From NCBI GenBank assembly GCA_963675425.1, contig OY776214.1:3782001-3846000 (forward strand): 64,000 nucleotides of DNA. Reading direction: 5' to 3'. Shown one piece after another: positions 1 through 8,237 of the stretch; position 1 is the first letter of the stretch, and the number at the start of each line of letters is the position of its first letter. Made by a program: the position numbers and the translations under genes. The notes below the pieces were generated by a model. It was not told the DNA's origin and searched no databases. It saw only the letters and a list, made by a program, of their open reading frames with translations. The DNA is from Sporobacter sp963675425. GTDB lineage: Bacteria > Bacillota > Clostridia > Oscillospirales > Oscillospiraceae.

Positions 1-1
1 A

Positions 2-184
2 CCGAATTTTATCTGGGTTATGTATTACCGTGCATTGCCCACCAATCCGTACAAAACCTTATTTTACTCATCTTATGTGCGTCTGGCAGTTAGCGCCTTG
101 TCCGGCGTCGTCATTGGCAAAGCGTTTGTACACAAGAAATTCGAAACGAAAACCGACGCACTGGATATGGGAGATACGCCATGA
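2..184 (+). CDS. C-terminal part of a small membrane protein (5' end outside window)
   Basis: An open frame runs in from the left edge and stops at TGA 182-184, overlapping the ATG of the next gene (ATGA). The visible 60 residues include a hydrophobic stretch followed by a basic and acidic tail. The motif SGVVIGKAF is matched by AGVVIGRAF at the same place in the next protein, so the two are tandem paralogues that are probably translationally coupled. The function is unknown. The short frame at 30-263 in another phase is a shadow of this one. Confidence 0.6.
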   Translation, partial: PNFIWVMYYRALPTNPYKTLFYSSYVRLAVSALSGVVIGKAFVHKKFETKTDALDMGDTP

Positions 185-636
185 CGAAAAGACGCATTAT
201 CACTGGGTTAATATCTATTCTGATTATTATAGTTATATTTTATTTTTTGCCGGACATCTATAGAAATATGCAGCTAATGGCCCACAACCTGGACATTAAT
301 ACTCGCTTATTTCTGATTGTCATCGGCTTTGAGTTACTCCTGTCCCTCGTGGGCTTTTTGTCTATGCGAAATTGGTTTGAATTTTTCAGGTCCGGTAATA
401 TAAAGGTCGGTAAAGGAACCCTGATTATCGGGATATTGCTTCTCCTCCTGGGTGTATTTCCGACGTCGGCCTGGGTTATGACATTTGGGCTTGGGGGACA
501 CTTCAAAACACTGCTATATACGCCAGCAACGCATTATCCCATATGCGTTCTAGCCGGCGTCGTCATCGGCCGGGCATTCGGGCATAAAGACGGCGGCGAC
601 AAAAAACCTTCTGAAGAACAGGCCTCAGACACCTGA
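181..636 (+). CDS. Small integral membrane protein, paralogue of upstream gene
   Basis: This 151-residue protein has about four hydrophobic segments: roughly residues 7-27, 40-60, 78-100 and 115-130. It ends in a charged tail (HKDGGDKKPSEEQ). The final membrane segment with AGVVIGRAF matches the end of the preceding partial gene, which indicates a local duplication. Its start overlaps the upstream stop (ATGA), so the pair is likely co-translated. No enzymatic motif is visible and I do not recognise the family. A strong hairpin follows directly after the stop. Confidence 0.7.
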   Translation: MTKRRIITGLISILIIIVIFYFLPDIYRNMQLMAHNLDINTRLFLIVIGFELLLSLVGFLSMRNWFEFFRSGNIKVGKGTLIIGILLLLLGVFPTSAWVMTFGLGGHFKTLLYTPATHYPICVLAGVVIGRAFGHKDGGDKKPSEEQASDT

Positions 637-645
637 CGCCACAGG

Positions 646-674
646 AAAAGCCCGCGCCTCAGGCGCAGGCTTTA
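646..674 (+). terminator. Rho-independent terminator
   Basis: A GC-rich hairpin follows ten bases after the stop of the membrane protein gene. The arms are AAAGCC-GCGCCT and AGGCGC-GGCTTT, and the 3' arm ends in TTT. It ends the membrane-protein operon. Confidence 0.75.
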
Positions 675-847
675 ATCTCCATTTCCATGTAAAATATTCG
701 GCACTTTTGTCACATTATGTATGATATTGTCAATAATATCTGCTTATCCTGCTATTGTCAACGCAATGATTTTGGCTCGGCAAAGTCCTGTCAACGTTGC
801 AGCGCACTACCCAAACTCTAAATTTAACTTTAAATGCTTATAATAAT

Positions 848-877
848 TTGACAATTATATCAGTCTCATAATATAAT
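848..877 (+). promoter_or_regulatory. Sigma-A type promoter for the RNase J gene
   Basis: TTGACA at 848-853 and TATAAT at 872-877 are separated by 18 bases. Transcription would begin near 884, leaving a leader of about 275 nt before the RNase J start at 1161. I see no recognised riboswitch in that leader. The stretch 675-847 holds nothing I can identify. Confidence 0.65.
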
Positions 878-1160
878 GTTTTTAATATCAGTTAATTCTT
901 GATTTTTTGGATATAATAGTATCAGGCAGGTATTACGCCGGTCCTGACAGCGCGTTTCCGCGCCAGCCGTTTGATACGGCTTCATTAAGGCATTATGTAC
1001 GCAAGTACTTTTTTATACACAAGCATATTGACAAGGGTCAGAGGAATTATAAGGTCAAGGCGATTCAGGGCCAAGACCATCGTATTCCTTTGAGCTGTTG
1101 TTTTTATGTGCTTGCCGCCATTACATAAAGCAAAACTATTTTAAGGAGAACAATCTTTTC

Positions 1161-2819
1161 ATGGCAGAAAAACTGAAAATCATCCCCCTGGGCGGCCTCA
1201 ACGAGATCGGAAAAAATCTCACCGTCTATGAATTCGGCGGCGATATCCTTGTCGTCGACTGTGGGCTCGGATTCCCCGACGACGAAATGTACGGGGTCGA
1301 CATCGTCATTCCCGACTTTACGTATCTTGTAAAAAATCAAAACAAGGTCCGCGGCATTGTACTCACCCACGGCCACGAAGACCATATCGGAGCGATTCCC
1401 TATATTTTAAGAGAGTTGAACGTACCGATTTACGCTACGCCCCTGACGGCCGGCCTTGTAGAAATCAAGCTGGCCGAGCATGGTCTTCTCGAGAAAACAG
1501 AGATCAACAAGCTCAAGGCCGGCGAAAGCTTTAAGCTCGGCTGCTTTAAGGTGGAGCTGCTGCATATCAACCACTCCATCCCGGACGCCGTATCTCTGGC
1601 AATCAAAACGCCGGTCGGCATGCTTATCCACACCGGCGACTTTAAAATCGACACCACGCCGATTTCCGGCAGCATGATCAATCTCGCGCGCTTCGGCGAG
1701 CTTGGCAACAAGGGCGTTTTAGCCCTTCTGGCCGATTCAACCAACGTTGAAAAACCCGGCTACTCCGTCTCGGAAAGCAAGGTCGGCGAGCGGTTCGACT
1801 CGCTGTTTCGAGGCTGCACGTCGCGCATCCTCGTCACAACCTTTGCCTCCAACGTCCACCGCATCCAGCAGGTCATCAACTGCGCGGCCAAGAATAACCG
1901 GCGCGTGGCCGTCACCGGCCGCAGCATGGAAAATATTATCCGCGTAGCCACGGAGCTTGGCAGCATGCAGATACCCAAGGGCGTTTTAATGGAGCTCAAT
2001 CAGATCAAAAACCTGCCCGATGAAAAAATCGTGATCATCACGACGGGCAGCCAGGGCGAAACGATGAGCGCTTTGTACCGCATTGCGTTTTCGGATCACC
2101 GTCAGGTCGAGATCAAGCCCGGTGACCGGATTATTATTTCGGCGTCGGCCATCCCTGGCAACGAGAAGACGGTCAGCCGCGTGGTCGACGAACTGTTTCG
2201 CCGCGGCGCAGAGGTCCTATACGACAGGTTTTCAGACTTGCACGTCTCGGGCCACGCCTATCAGGAAGAACTCAAAATGATGATGGCGCTTGTCAAGCCG
2301 AAATTTTTCGTTCCGCTCCACGGCGAATACCGCCATCTCAGTATACACGCTAAAATCGCCCAGCAAATGGGCATCAACGCTAAAAACATCGTCGTCGCCG
2401 ACATTGGCCAGGTTATTGAGCTCACAAACCGCAGCATCAAGCGTAATGGCAGCGTTACCTCCGGCAAGGTTTTCGTGGACGGTACCGGCGTCGGAGACGT
2501 CGGCTCCGTCGTTCTCCGGGACCGCAAGCATCTGGCGCAGGACGGCATGATCGTCGTTATTATAAACCTCTCCAGCGACGGCGGCGGCCTCATCGCCGGC
2601 CCGGACATCATCACGCGCGGCTTCATCTACGTCAAGGAATCGGAAGAAATGATGCGCGAGCTGAAGGAGATCGTTACGAACACACTGGAAAAATGCTCGT
2701 GCAACAAGATCAGCGATTTCGTAACGCTCAAGAGCACGGTTAAAAGCGAGCTGTCGCATTATCTGTATAAGAAAACGAAACGTAATCCTATGATCCTGCC
2801 GGTTATCACAGAAATTTAG
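1161..2819 (+). CDS. rnj: Ribonuclease J
   Basis: Ribonuclease J is a metallo-beta-lactamase/beta-CASP nuclease of RNA processing and decay, with endonuclease and 5'-3' exonuclease activity. The 552-residue length is typical. Metal ligands are visible at H70, H72, D74 and H75 in THGHEDHIG. The beta-CASP part carries GSQGE and SASAIPGNE, and HVSGHA and PLHGEYRH follow. The C-terminal domain is complete. The start at 1161 follows AAGGAGAA; an upstream in-frame ATG at 1098 lacks conservation with the family N-terminus. It is monocistronic, with its own promoter and a downstream hairpin. Confidence 0.95.
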   Translation: MAEKLKIIPLGGLNEIGKNLTVYEFGGDILVVDCGLGFPDDEMYGVDIVIPDFTYLVKNQNKVRGIVLTHGHEDHIGAIPYILRELNVPIYATPLTAGLVEIKLAEHGLLEKTEINKLKAGESFKLGCFKVELLHINHSIPDAVSLAIKTPVGMLIHTGDFKIDTTPISGSMINLARFGELGNKGVLALLADSTNVEKPGYSVSESKVGERFDSLFRGCTSRILVTTFASNVHRIQQVINCAAKNNRRVAVTGRSMENIIRVATELGSMQIPKGVLMELNQIKNLPDEKIVIITTGSQGETMSALYRIAFSDHRQVEIKPGDRIIISASAIPGNEKTVSRVVDELFRRGAEVLYDRFSDLHVSGHAYQEELKMMMALVKPKFFVPLHGEYRHLSIHAKIAQQMGINAKNIVVADIGQVIELTNRSIKRNGSVTSGKVFVDGTGVGDVGSVVLRDRKHLAQDGMIVVIINLSSDGGGLIAGPDIITRGFIYVKESEEMMRELKEIVTNTLEKCSCNKISDFVTLKSTVKSELSHYLYKKTKRNPMILPVITEI

Positions 2820-2859
2820 CGCCGGGCCAGTCCCTTTTTTGGTGCTGACATAAAAGTAT

Positions 2860-2896
2860 GCATATATTCCCCCGCTGATGGCGGGGGAATATATGC
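2860..2896. terminator. Long hairpin after RNase J gene
   Basis: Two 16-base arms (GCATATATTCCCCCGC and its complement) are separated by the five bases TGATG, giving a perfect stem. There is no clear T tract on the plus strand, so it may act as a transcript-stabilising or bidirectional terminator hairpin rather than a classical intrinsic terminator. Confidence 0.55.
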
Positions 2897-2990
2897 AGTT
2901 GGACCACACTGTTTCAGAGCGCATTTTGTTCCGCCTTCAGGCGGGGCTAAACATACTCAAACACAGACTATATTCACGGGGTACCAAACA

Positions 2991-3323
2991 ATGAACATAC
3001 AGATTTTCGGCAAATCCAAGTGCTTTGACACAAAAAAGGCTGAGCGCTGGTTTAAAGAACGGCGCATTAAGTATCAGAGTATTGATCTGATCAAATACGG
3101 AATGAGCCGCGGCGAATTTAACAGCGTAAAATCCGCCGTTGGCCTTGATGCGATGACGGACGACACGGCCAAGGACGCCGAGCTGCTGAAATATCTGGCG
3201 TATGACGCGGACAAAGAGGAAAAGCTACTGGAAAATCCGAAGTTTATCAAAACGCCGATTGTCCGAAACGGCAAAAAGGCCACCGTTGGGTTCTGCCCCG
3301 ACACTTGGAAGGACTGGGAGTAA
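2991..3323 (+). CDS. ArsC/Spx-family thioredoxin-fold protein
   Basis: This 110-residue protein belongs to the ArsC-related thioredoxin-fold family. It begins with a beta strand, then GKSKCFDTKKAERWF with a single cysteine at residue 11. The ArsC-type TPIVRNG segment follows near residue 88, with a basic NGKKATVGF end. Spx regulators carry CxxC; here the second cysteine is replaced (CFDT), so a redox switch like Spx is unlikely. Arsenate reductase activity is not shown by sequence alone, since no ars genes are nearby. It stands alone between two hairpins. Confidence 0.8.
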   Translation: MNIQIFGKSKCFDTKKAERWFKERRIKYQSIDLIKYGMSRGEFNSVKSAVGLDAMTDDTAKDAELLKYLAYDADKEEKLLENPKFIKTPIVRNGKKATVGFCPDTWKDWE

Positions 3324-3368
3324 GACTATTCCCTCCCCTATCGCTTAAAACATAGCATCAAGCACCCG

Positions 3369-3397
3369 AAAACCCGCTCATGCTGAGCGGGTTTATT
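3369..3397 (+). terminator. Rho-independent terminator
   Basis: The stem AAACCCGCTCA / TGAGCGGGTTT is followed by ATTTG. It lies about 45 bases after the ArsC-like gene. Confidence 0.75.
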
Positions 3398-3464
3398 TGC
3401 GCTGTACCGTTATTTATTGTATCATTAATACAATCACAGCAAATTACAAACCAAGGAGTGGAGC

Positions 3465-4262
3465 ATGAAAGAAATCGACGCAAACAAGCAGGCCTGGAGT
3501 CAGCTATCGGAAGCTCACTATGAAACATTTAAAAAACGCCTGCTCGACGGGACACATTATCTCAACAAATATATTCGAGATGACCTGTGCGATATACGGG
3601 GTAAAAACCTCATCCATCTGCAGTGCAATACAGGTGCAGATTCCATTTTACTGGCACAAATGGGTGCTAACGTAACGGGCGTCGACTTTGTTCCGGACAA
3701 TATTTTTTATGCAAACAAGCTGGCTGCTGATTTTAACATTGATAACATTTCCTTCTTTGAATCTGATATCATGGAGCTTACGGCCAAGCATGAAAGTAAA
3801 TACGATATTGTTTTTGTATCAGAGGGCGCTCTCGGATGGCTCCCCAGCCTTGACGTCTGGGGACTGACAGTACGGCAGCTGCTAAACGACAACGGATATT
3901 TATATGTTTTTGACTCGCACCCTTTTTATTTAATGATGGACGAGCATAAATTCAGCCGGTACTTATTGGAAGTTGAGGCGCCTTATTTTAATAAAGAACC
4001 CGTTATGGACGACTATACGGGCGGATATGCCAGCGAGCGGAAATACGGCGCTAAAGCTTACTTTTGGCCTTATACTGTATCCGACATCATCAACTCTCTC
4101 ACCGCAGCGGGCATGCATATCGACTACTTTAACGAATATCCCGAACTGTTTTTTGACGCAGGCGGGATGACACAGCTGGGCGATTCCGGGCTGTACAATT
4201 ATGTGTTCAACGACAATAAATACCCCATGTCATTTAGCTTAAAGGCTACAGTCTGGAAGTAA
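3465..4262 (+). CDS. Class I SAM-dependent methyltransferase
   Basis: This 265-residue protein has the methyltransferase-25/11 type fold. Motif I is degenerate but recognisable as LIHLQCNTGADS at residues 49-60, followed by the acidic end of strand 2, GVDF, at about residue 72-75. Motif IV-like sequence (YDIVFVSEGALGWL) lies near residue 105. No substrate can be inferred. The ATG follows AAGGAGTGG at a good distance. It is monocistronic. Confidence 0.8.
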   Translation: MKEIDANKQAWSQLSEAHYETFKKRLLDGTHYLNKYIRDDLCDIRGKNLIHLQCNTGADSILLAQMGANVTGVDFVPDNIFYANKLAADFNIDNISFFESDIMELTAKHESKYDIVFVSEGALGWLPSLDVWGLTVRQLLNDNGYLYVFDSHPFYLMMDEHKFSRYLLEVEAPYFNKEPVMDDYTGGYASERKYGAKAYFWPYTVSDIINSLTAAGMHIDYFNEYPELFFDAGGMTQLGDSGLYNYVFNDNKYPMSFSLKATVWK

Positions 4263-4427
4263 AAGCAAACTTTGATAGACAGGCTTCGGTTTTCGTCAAT
4301 TCATTAGCAAACCGGTTGCCGAAGACTGGCAAGCAGCGATTGACTATGTTATTATAAATAAATGGTAAACACATACAGTCGGCACAATTGCCTGTACCGG
4401 CTCCGCTAAGTATATGGAGGTACATAT

Positions 4428-5366
4428 ATGATTGAACAACTGCGCGCCGAGCTTTCTGATCTGGCCGCAAAGCTCGAACGGCTCAAAAAAATAGAGTCCA
4501 TGCTCCAAGACCTTTCAAGCACGGAGCGGGAGCTATCACAACGTGAGCAAACGCTTAAAGCCTCTCTCTCAAAAGAGGAAGCCGATGTCGATCGGCTTGA
4601 ACGGACGTCGGCCGCGTCCATCCTCTTTTCCGTTTTAGGCAAGATGGAGGAAAAGCTGGATAAGGAGCAGAAGGAGGCACTCGCCGCCAAATTGAAATAC
4701 GACGCGGCGGTGCGGCAGCTCGATGACTGCAAGTCGGGCATAGAACTGCTCCAGCAAGAAAAAGCGGCTCTATCCGGCTGCCCAGGGCGCTACGACGAGG
4801 TTTTCGCCACATGTCAAAATCTTCTTCGGACGGACCCCGCCTATGCCGAACGCCTGTGCGCCTTGGAGCGGCAGCGCGGCGAAGCCGTCAGCCAGCTCAA
4901 GGAGCTCGACGAGGCTATTAGCGCCGGCAATGCCGCCATGCGCCAGATCAAGGCCGTTGAAGAGTCTCTCGACAGCGCCGAAGGCTGGGGCCAATGGGAT
5001 CTCTTTGGCGGCGGTTTGCTAGCCGACATGGCCAAACATTCTCATCTTGATGAAGCACAGTCCGGCGCCGAGTATCTGCAGGTACTGCTCAGCCGTTTTA
5101 AAACAGAGTTGGCCGATGTACATATAAGCGCACAGCTCGACGCGGTAAACATCGAGGGTTTTCTTCGCTTTGCCGACTTCTTCTTTGACGGCCTGATTGC
5201 GGACTGGACCGTTTTGGATCATATTCGCGGCACCCAGGACAGCGTATACCGCGTCCGCCAGCAGGTTATGGACGCGCTTTCAAAGCTGAACATGCTCAGA
5301 GCCGCGCGTTCGGATGAGAAAGCAACGCTCGAAATGCAGCTTGCCGAACTTGTGACGAACGAATAA
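4428..5366 (+). CDS. Coiled-coil protein of unknown function
   Basis: This 312-residue protein is unrecognised. Residues 1-170 are rich in E, K, L and Q with heptad spacing and are almost certainly coiled coil. A glycine-rich break (WDLFGGGLLADMAKHSHLDEA) near residues 185-205 is followed by a second helical region. The motif resembles cytosolic coiled-coil scaffolds. It has no signal peptide and no transmembrane segment. The ATG is preceded by GGAGG. It converges with the acetyltransferase gene at 5391-6152. Confidence 0.7.
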   Translation: MIEQLRAELSDLAAKLERLKKIESMLQDLSSTERELSQREQTLKASLSKEEADVDRLERTSAASILFSVLGKMEEKLDKEQKEALAAKLKYDAAVRQLDDCKSGIELLQQEKAALSGCPGRYDEVFATCQNLLRTDPAYAERLCALERQRGEAVSQLKELDEAISAGNAAMRQIKAVEESLDSAEGWGQWDLFGGGLLADMAKHSHLDEAQSGAEYLQVLLSRFKTELADVHISAQLDAVNIEGFLRFADFFFDGLIADWTVLDHIRGTQDSVYRVRQQVMDALSKLNMLRAARSDEKATLEMQLAELVTNE

Positions 5367-5390
5367 TACGCTCTGCCAGTATGCATCAAA

Positions 5391-6152
5391 TTAGATTTTT
5401 TGATGCTGATCCAGCATTTTTTTAAGATACCCCTCGTTGAGTAAATGCACCGTTTTGAAGCTGCCGCCATAAAATACCGCCCAGTTGTTGAACACACAAG
5501 GGACCGACTTGGCCTTCTCCAGCGTATCAACCGCAATCAGATTCAGCGGAATACCGTCCGCTTTACAATAATGCTCTACTTGATCAATACAATTTAGGGC
5601 ATAGGGGCATTGCGGGCTATAATAGATTGTCAATGCCGCATCGTTAATGCTTCCCTTACTGACGGATATTGAAAAATGCGGCGGTTCAGCGCTGTCAAAA
5701 GATAAGGCCAGCAGCTCATAATTGCCGATTGTGTCAACGGCCTTAAAGCCGAATTTCTCCAGAAATTTTTTATCGGACAAAAACGGTTTTTTCTTCTGCG
5801 AGCTCATGGCGCACACGCCGGAATATCCGAGCCGTTTTGCGTCGTCCAAACAATAGCTCAGGAGGCTCTTACCGTGCCCTTTACCCTTGAAACTACCGGA
5901 CACCCACAAACAATAGATGTAGACATAATGATCCCCGCTCACAGGCACCCACGCTTTGTCTAAGGGCGCGTATTCAATAAATACCTTTCCCTTTTCGTCG
6001 AGCTTTCGGAAAACATGGCCTTCGGCCAGCCGCTTTTTCAGCCAGGCCTTTTTAGCCGCCACGCCGTTTTGATGCTTTTTATCGGCGATGGCACAGCACA
6101 CATGCTCGCTGTCGAGATTTTCCGCTGTCAGATTAATAAATTCCATACCCAT
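5391..6152 (-). CDS. GNAT acetyltransferase with C-terminal YoaP-like domain
   Basis: This is a two-domain protein of about 253 residues. Residues 1-150 form a GNAT fold with an acetyl-CoA loop resembling GSFKGKGHGKSLL. The C-terminal third carries YYSPQCPYALNCIDQ, a thioredoxin-like segment typical of YoaP-family acetyltransferases, and ends NEGYLKKML. The start at 6152 is chosen because GGAGG lies six bases upstream; the frame extends further but without support. The substrate is unknown. Confidence 0.8.
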   Translation of the reverse strand: MGMEFINLTAENLDSEHVCCAIADKKHQNGVAAKKAWLKKRLAEGHVFRKLDEKGKVFIEYAPLDKAWVPVSGDHYVYIYCLWVSGSFKGKGHGKSLLSYCLDDAKRLGYSGVCAMSSQKKKPFLSDKKFLEKFGFKAVDTIGNYELLALSFDSAEPPHFSISVSKGSINDAALTIYYSPQCPYALNCIDQVEHYCKADGIPLNLIAVDTLEKAKSVPCVFNNWAVFYGGSFKTVHLLNEGYLKKMLDQHQKI

Positions 6153-6320
6153 TGGGCGCCTCCACAAGTTGTATTATATTAAGAGTTTAGCATAGAATTG
6201 TTGACAGCACCGTGTCATATTTTATTTAAAGCTTGCAGCGAAAATGATCCTTTGAACAAAACCGTTCAGAATGCATTCCCTGAAATACGGCGATAAAAAA
6301 AATGACTCCCCCTTGAGGAA

Positions 6321-6749
6321 TCATTCTTCAGTAACGTTTATAAGAACGCGCCTTAAGTACGACCGGAGCGTATCAATCTCCTCGGGCGAAAAGCCTTTGA
6401 TAAAGGTCTGCTCCATAATGCTCTGATGCTTTTTGGCCCGTTTGTCTACAAGCTCCGCCTTTTCTGTCAAATAGATATTTTTAGCACGCCGGTCTGTCTC
6501 GCAGATCTCAGTGTGGATAAAGCCGTGCTTCTCCAGCCGTTTTAGTATACCGCTGACGGTCGGATGCTGGAGATTAAAGTGATGCTCTATATCCTTTTGG
6601 GTCAAATTCTCAGCCGGCGTATTGTTGAGATATTCAAGTACAATCGCCTGAGACATCGTCAGCTCCCAATCCTTCATTTTGTTGTCGGTATCTTTTTTTA
6701 CAGCGTGGAATATTCTCTTAAATATAAGCCCCAGTGCCTCGTCTTCCAT
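6321..6749 (-). CDS. MarR-family transcriptional regulator
   Basis: This 142-residue winged-helix regulator has the MarR architecture: a dimerisation helix at the N-terminus, recognition helix in LQHPTVSGILKRLEKHGFI near residues 70-88, wing residues DRRAKNIYLTEK, and a C-terminal dimerisation helix. The start at 6749 follows AAGGAG at seven bases; the longer frame start at 6770 has no ribosome site. No partner gene is adjacent, since upstream DNA is decayed. Its effector and target are unknown. Confidence 0.85.
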   Translation of the reverse strand: MEDEALGLIFKRIFHAVKKDTDNKMKDWELTMSQAIVLEYLNNTPAENLTQKDIEHHFNLQHPTVSGILKRLEKHGFIHTEICETDRRAKNIYLTEKAELVDKRAKKHQSIMEQTFIKGFSPEEIDTLRSYLRRVLINVTEE

Positions 6750-6905
6750 CTGGCTTCTCCTTCGGACCACTTGTTATTAGATGCAGTCAAATAGTAGCAC
6801 GCTTCCTTTTAAATGTCAAATGGTGGCGATACAGTAGTAAAGGCTGGACGCTTATTCATTATATCCATGCATCTCGTATATTTAAAGAGGTATCAAATAA
6901 TGTAC

Positions 6906-6950
6906 AAGCCCCGTTTTGACTGCGTTAATCGCAGAACCAAGACGGGGCTT
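6906..6950. repeat. Inverted repeat (AAGCCCCGT arms)
   Basis: Nine-base arms at 6906-6914 and 6942-6950 enclose a second small stem (TGCG/CGCA). On the minus strand it would close the RecG-like remnant next door and may have been its terminator. Confidence 0.5.
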
Positions 6951-7151
6951 AAATTGCGAAGTGAATGTGTTATTTGTAATTTTGTTTTGCACATAATTTA
7001 AGCTAGTGCGCATATAGCACGCTTGAATTCTCTCATCCCTGCTTAACAAGTTAAAGTTCTTGTTGGAAAACAGAGTTACTTTCGTACCTTTTTCATATTC
7101 TGTTATTTGAGGAGCAGGCAGATCGAACTGCTCCATATAAGATATAACCAT
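6951..7151 (-). pseudogene. C-terminal remnant of a RecG-like/AlbA-domain regulator
   Basis: The minus-strand frame encodes LPAPQITEYEKGTKVTLF and LSRDERIQACYMRTSLNYV. This is the pattern of the C-terminal winged-helix part of clostridial AlbA_2/RecG-like ATP-binding proteins. No N-terminal part is present, and the frame runs on into a hairpin that is not part of the family. It is a truncated copy, distinct from the fuller homologue at 20.3-21.6 kb. Confidence 0.55.
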
Positions 7152-7306
7152 ATATCCGCACGATACTGGGGCTTACATCCAAAACATACGGACTCGCCGC
7201 CTATTTCCCAAACGGCTATACAGCGGAGCAGACGGAGAACTCCATCCTCCGAATGCTGGCCGAGCGCCAGTGCAAGCTACAGAAATCCAGGGACGCTGCC
7301 CGCTGA
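7149..7306 (+). pseudogene. Unrecognised gene fragment in degraded region
   Basis: A short open stretch in one frame reads like the end of a real protein (AAYFPNGYTAEQTENSILRM, then LAERQ) and stops at 7306. It has no start or ribosome site. It sits among other element fragments, so I read it as debris of a mobile element. I do not recognise the family. Confidence 0.25.
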
Positions 7307-7511
7307 ACATACCGGAAGATTACGGCATTGTTCATAACACAGAGGGGGTTGATCTGCTTCCATCCAATATTGAGCTAAACCCAAAATTATCTCCGCGTTT
7401 TCGATACTGAAATCCCATTCACAGTAAGAGTTGCTGAACCCAGTATTGAGGGCAAGGGCATTTTCGCCCATGACGGGAATGGAAATGTTGCCGGCGCTTA
7501 GAGTCCGTGTT

Positions 7512-7742
7512 CTAGTTTTCGTATAAGGCAGCTATATCGTGTATTCTGCTCTTCATTTCTGTGCGGATATATAATGGCTCTAAACACTCGCATTTATCCC
7601 CAAAACTAAAAAGAATATTATAGTAGTAATCGTTCTCTATGAACGGAAAACGAACAATGTAATGTTCATCGCCGTCTGGCGAAAAGTGTTCATAAGAGCA
7701 AAAGTCAAGTACCTTATCCATCACAGATGTATGTATCGGCAA
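7512..7742 (-). pseudogene. C-terminal fragment of a WYL-domain regulator
   Basis: The fragment ends DKCECLEPLYIRTEMKSRIH and contains VRFPFIENDYYYNILFSFG, the usual C-terminal module of clostridial WYL/YafY-type regulators. The helix-turn-helix and the WYL core are missing, and the frame begins abruptly at 7742. It is therefore a truncated remnant. The downstream minus-strand frame 7277-7471 may be further debris but is not recognisable. Confidence 0.6.
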
Positions 7743-7967
7743 GAAAGTGCTCCTAATTCGTACCGGGAAGGTGCCCCAGTTTCAGATGATGACGCTATCT
7801 GCCAGCTCTGGAAAGAAGCATCCGCAGCAATTATTGTAACAAAAAATGCAAACGACTATGGCATTCATAATACCTCTGCCGGTGATGAACTCATTCGTAT
7901 CCCTGCTTTTGCTTTTCTTTACCTGCTTGGCCATGCTGAAAAGAACGGATACAAAGGCATTGACTGA
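7731..7967 (+). CDS. Possible small hypothetical protein or gene fragment
   Basis: A 78-residue frame from ATG 7731 reads plausibly (SDDDAICQLWKEASAAIIV, then IRIPAFAFLYLLGHAEKNG). It is followed closely by a good terminator at 8000-8034. There is no clear ribosome site, and its first bases overlap the WYL fragment on the other strand. It may be the 3' end of a once longer gene. Confidence 0.3.
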   Translation: MYRQESAPNSYREGAPVSDDDAICQLWKEASAAIIVTKNANDYGIHNTSAGDELIRIPAFAFLYLLGHAEKNGYKGID

Positions 7968-7999
7968 ATTATATTCCCCTTTGTCTCATTAAGACGCAG

Positions 8000-8034
8000 A
8001 AAAACCGTCGCTTCCATACGAGCGGCGGTTTTTT
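8000..8034 (+). terminator. Rho-independent terminator
   Basis: The stem AAAAACCGTCGCT / AGCGGCGGTTTTT contains one G-T pair and ends in six T. It closes the 7731-7967 frame. Confidence 0.75.
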
Positions 8035-8077
8035 ATAAAACAAGGTGGACAATTCCTGAACTGAGTAGACGGAGAAA

Positions 8078-8117
8078 CCTGATTCTATCCAAGTCGTTGA
8101 CAAGAATGGTTAGAATG
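8078..8117 (+). repeat. Copy 1 of a 40-base promoter/operator-like repeat
   Basis: This segment (CCTGATTCTA, CGTTGACAAGAA, GGTTAGAATG) is nearly identical to 20183-20221, which lies directly upstream of the AlbA/RecG-like gene. It contains TTGACA and the half-sites ATTCTA/TAGAAT. Here no intact gene follows, so it is probably the orphan control region of a lost relative. Confidence 0.55.
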
Positions 8118-8192
8118 CTGTCCATATCCCAGGTGGTGCGGCTGAAAGCCCTCCAGCAATCCGGTAAGCTATTCAAAGAGACTAATAAAGAA

Positions 8193-8225
8193 GAGAGGGC
8201 TTGAAGTTTAGCTTCAGGCCCTCTC
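8193..8225 (-). terminator. Terminator of the WYL operon
   Basis: The arms GAGAGGGC and GCCCTCTC flank an inner GAAG/CTTC pairing. Read on the minus strand it follows the stop of the 8238-9200 gene and ends in TTCTTTATT. Confidence 0.65.
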
Positions 8226-8237
8226 GGCATTATAATG

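Noticed and set aside
1098..1160. Earlier start for RNase J
   Set aside because: The extra 21 residues are not family-like and AAGGAGAA precedes the ATG at 1161.
2991..3323. Spx regulator
   Set aside because: Spx needs a CxxC redox pair; only one cysteine of it is present, so I call it ArsC/Spx-family only.
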